The position numbers were made by a program, and so were the translations under genes. From NCBI GenBank assembly GCA_937969125.1, contig CALBVA010000010.1, positions 1-7,065 of the forward strand: 7,065 nucleotides of DNA, given 5' to 3'. The stretch comes from an uncultured Verrucomicrobiales bacterium (lineage in GTDB: Bacteria > Verrucomicrobiota > Verrucomicrobiia > Verrucomicrobiales > Akkermansiaceae). The notes below the pieces were generated by a model. The model was given only the letters and a program-made list of their open reading frames with translations. It was not told the origin of the DNA and did no database searches. Shown piece after piece: positions 7,065 through 7,065 of the stretch (positions are counted from its first letter, which is position 1; every line of letters begins with the position of its first letter).

Positions 7065-7065
7065 G

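Overview
The window is one block of type VI secretion system (T6SS) genes, all on the minus strand. Read in the direction of transcription (right to left) it holds tssC (3' end only), hcp/tssD, tagJ (ImpE family), tssE, tssF, tssG and clpV/tssH (5' part only). Both outer genes run off the window. The sequence is almost entirely coding. The spacers are 98, 65, 12, 17, 15 and 42 nt, which suggests a single operon, and no stretch over 300 bases lacks a gene. I see no tRNA, rRNA, CRISPR array, insertion sequence, phage gene or integration site.

Organism: moderately GC-rich and Gram-negative-type, since it encodes a T6SS. The gene order sheath-Hcp-TagJ-TssE-TssF-TssG-ClpV is the one known from the Pseudomonas aeruginosa H1-T6SS. 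The proteins are clearly divergent from Pseudomonas. The Hcp sequence style and the lack of Shine-Dalgarno sequences before the genes make a non-proteobacterial host, such as a Planctomycetes/Verrucomicrobia-type bacterium, plausible. That is inference from memory of the families and is not a firm assignment.

How the genes work together: TssC, with TssB presumably upstream beyond the right edge, forms the contractile sheath around a tube of Hcp hexamers. TssE, TssF and TssG are baseplate proteins on which tube and sheath assemble. ClpV is the AAA+ ATPase that disassembles contracted sheath for reuse. TagJ is an accessory protein that in P. aeruginosa contacts the sheath subunit TssB and is linked to ClpV function. 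Not visible here are tssB, tssA, tssK, vgrG/tssI, the membrane complex tssJLM and any effector or immunity gene.

The two features most worth a second look are non-coding. The tssC-hcp spacer carries a perfect 8-bp inverted repeat and an A-rich leader. The start codons have no Shine-Dalgarno match but instead G-poor, pyrimidine-rich leaders. No new biological system is visible; the protein content is a recognisable T6SS core.
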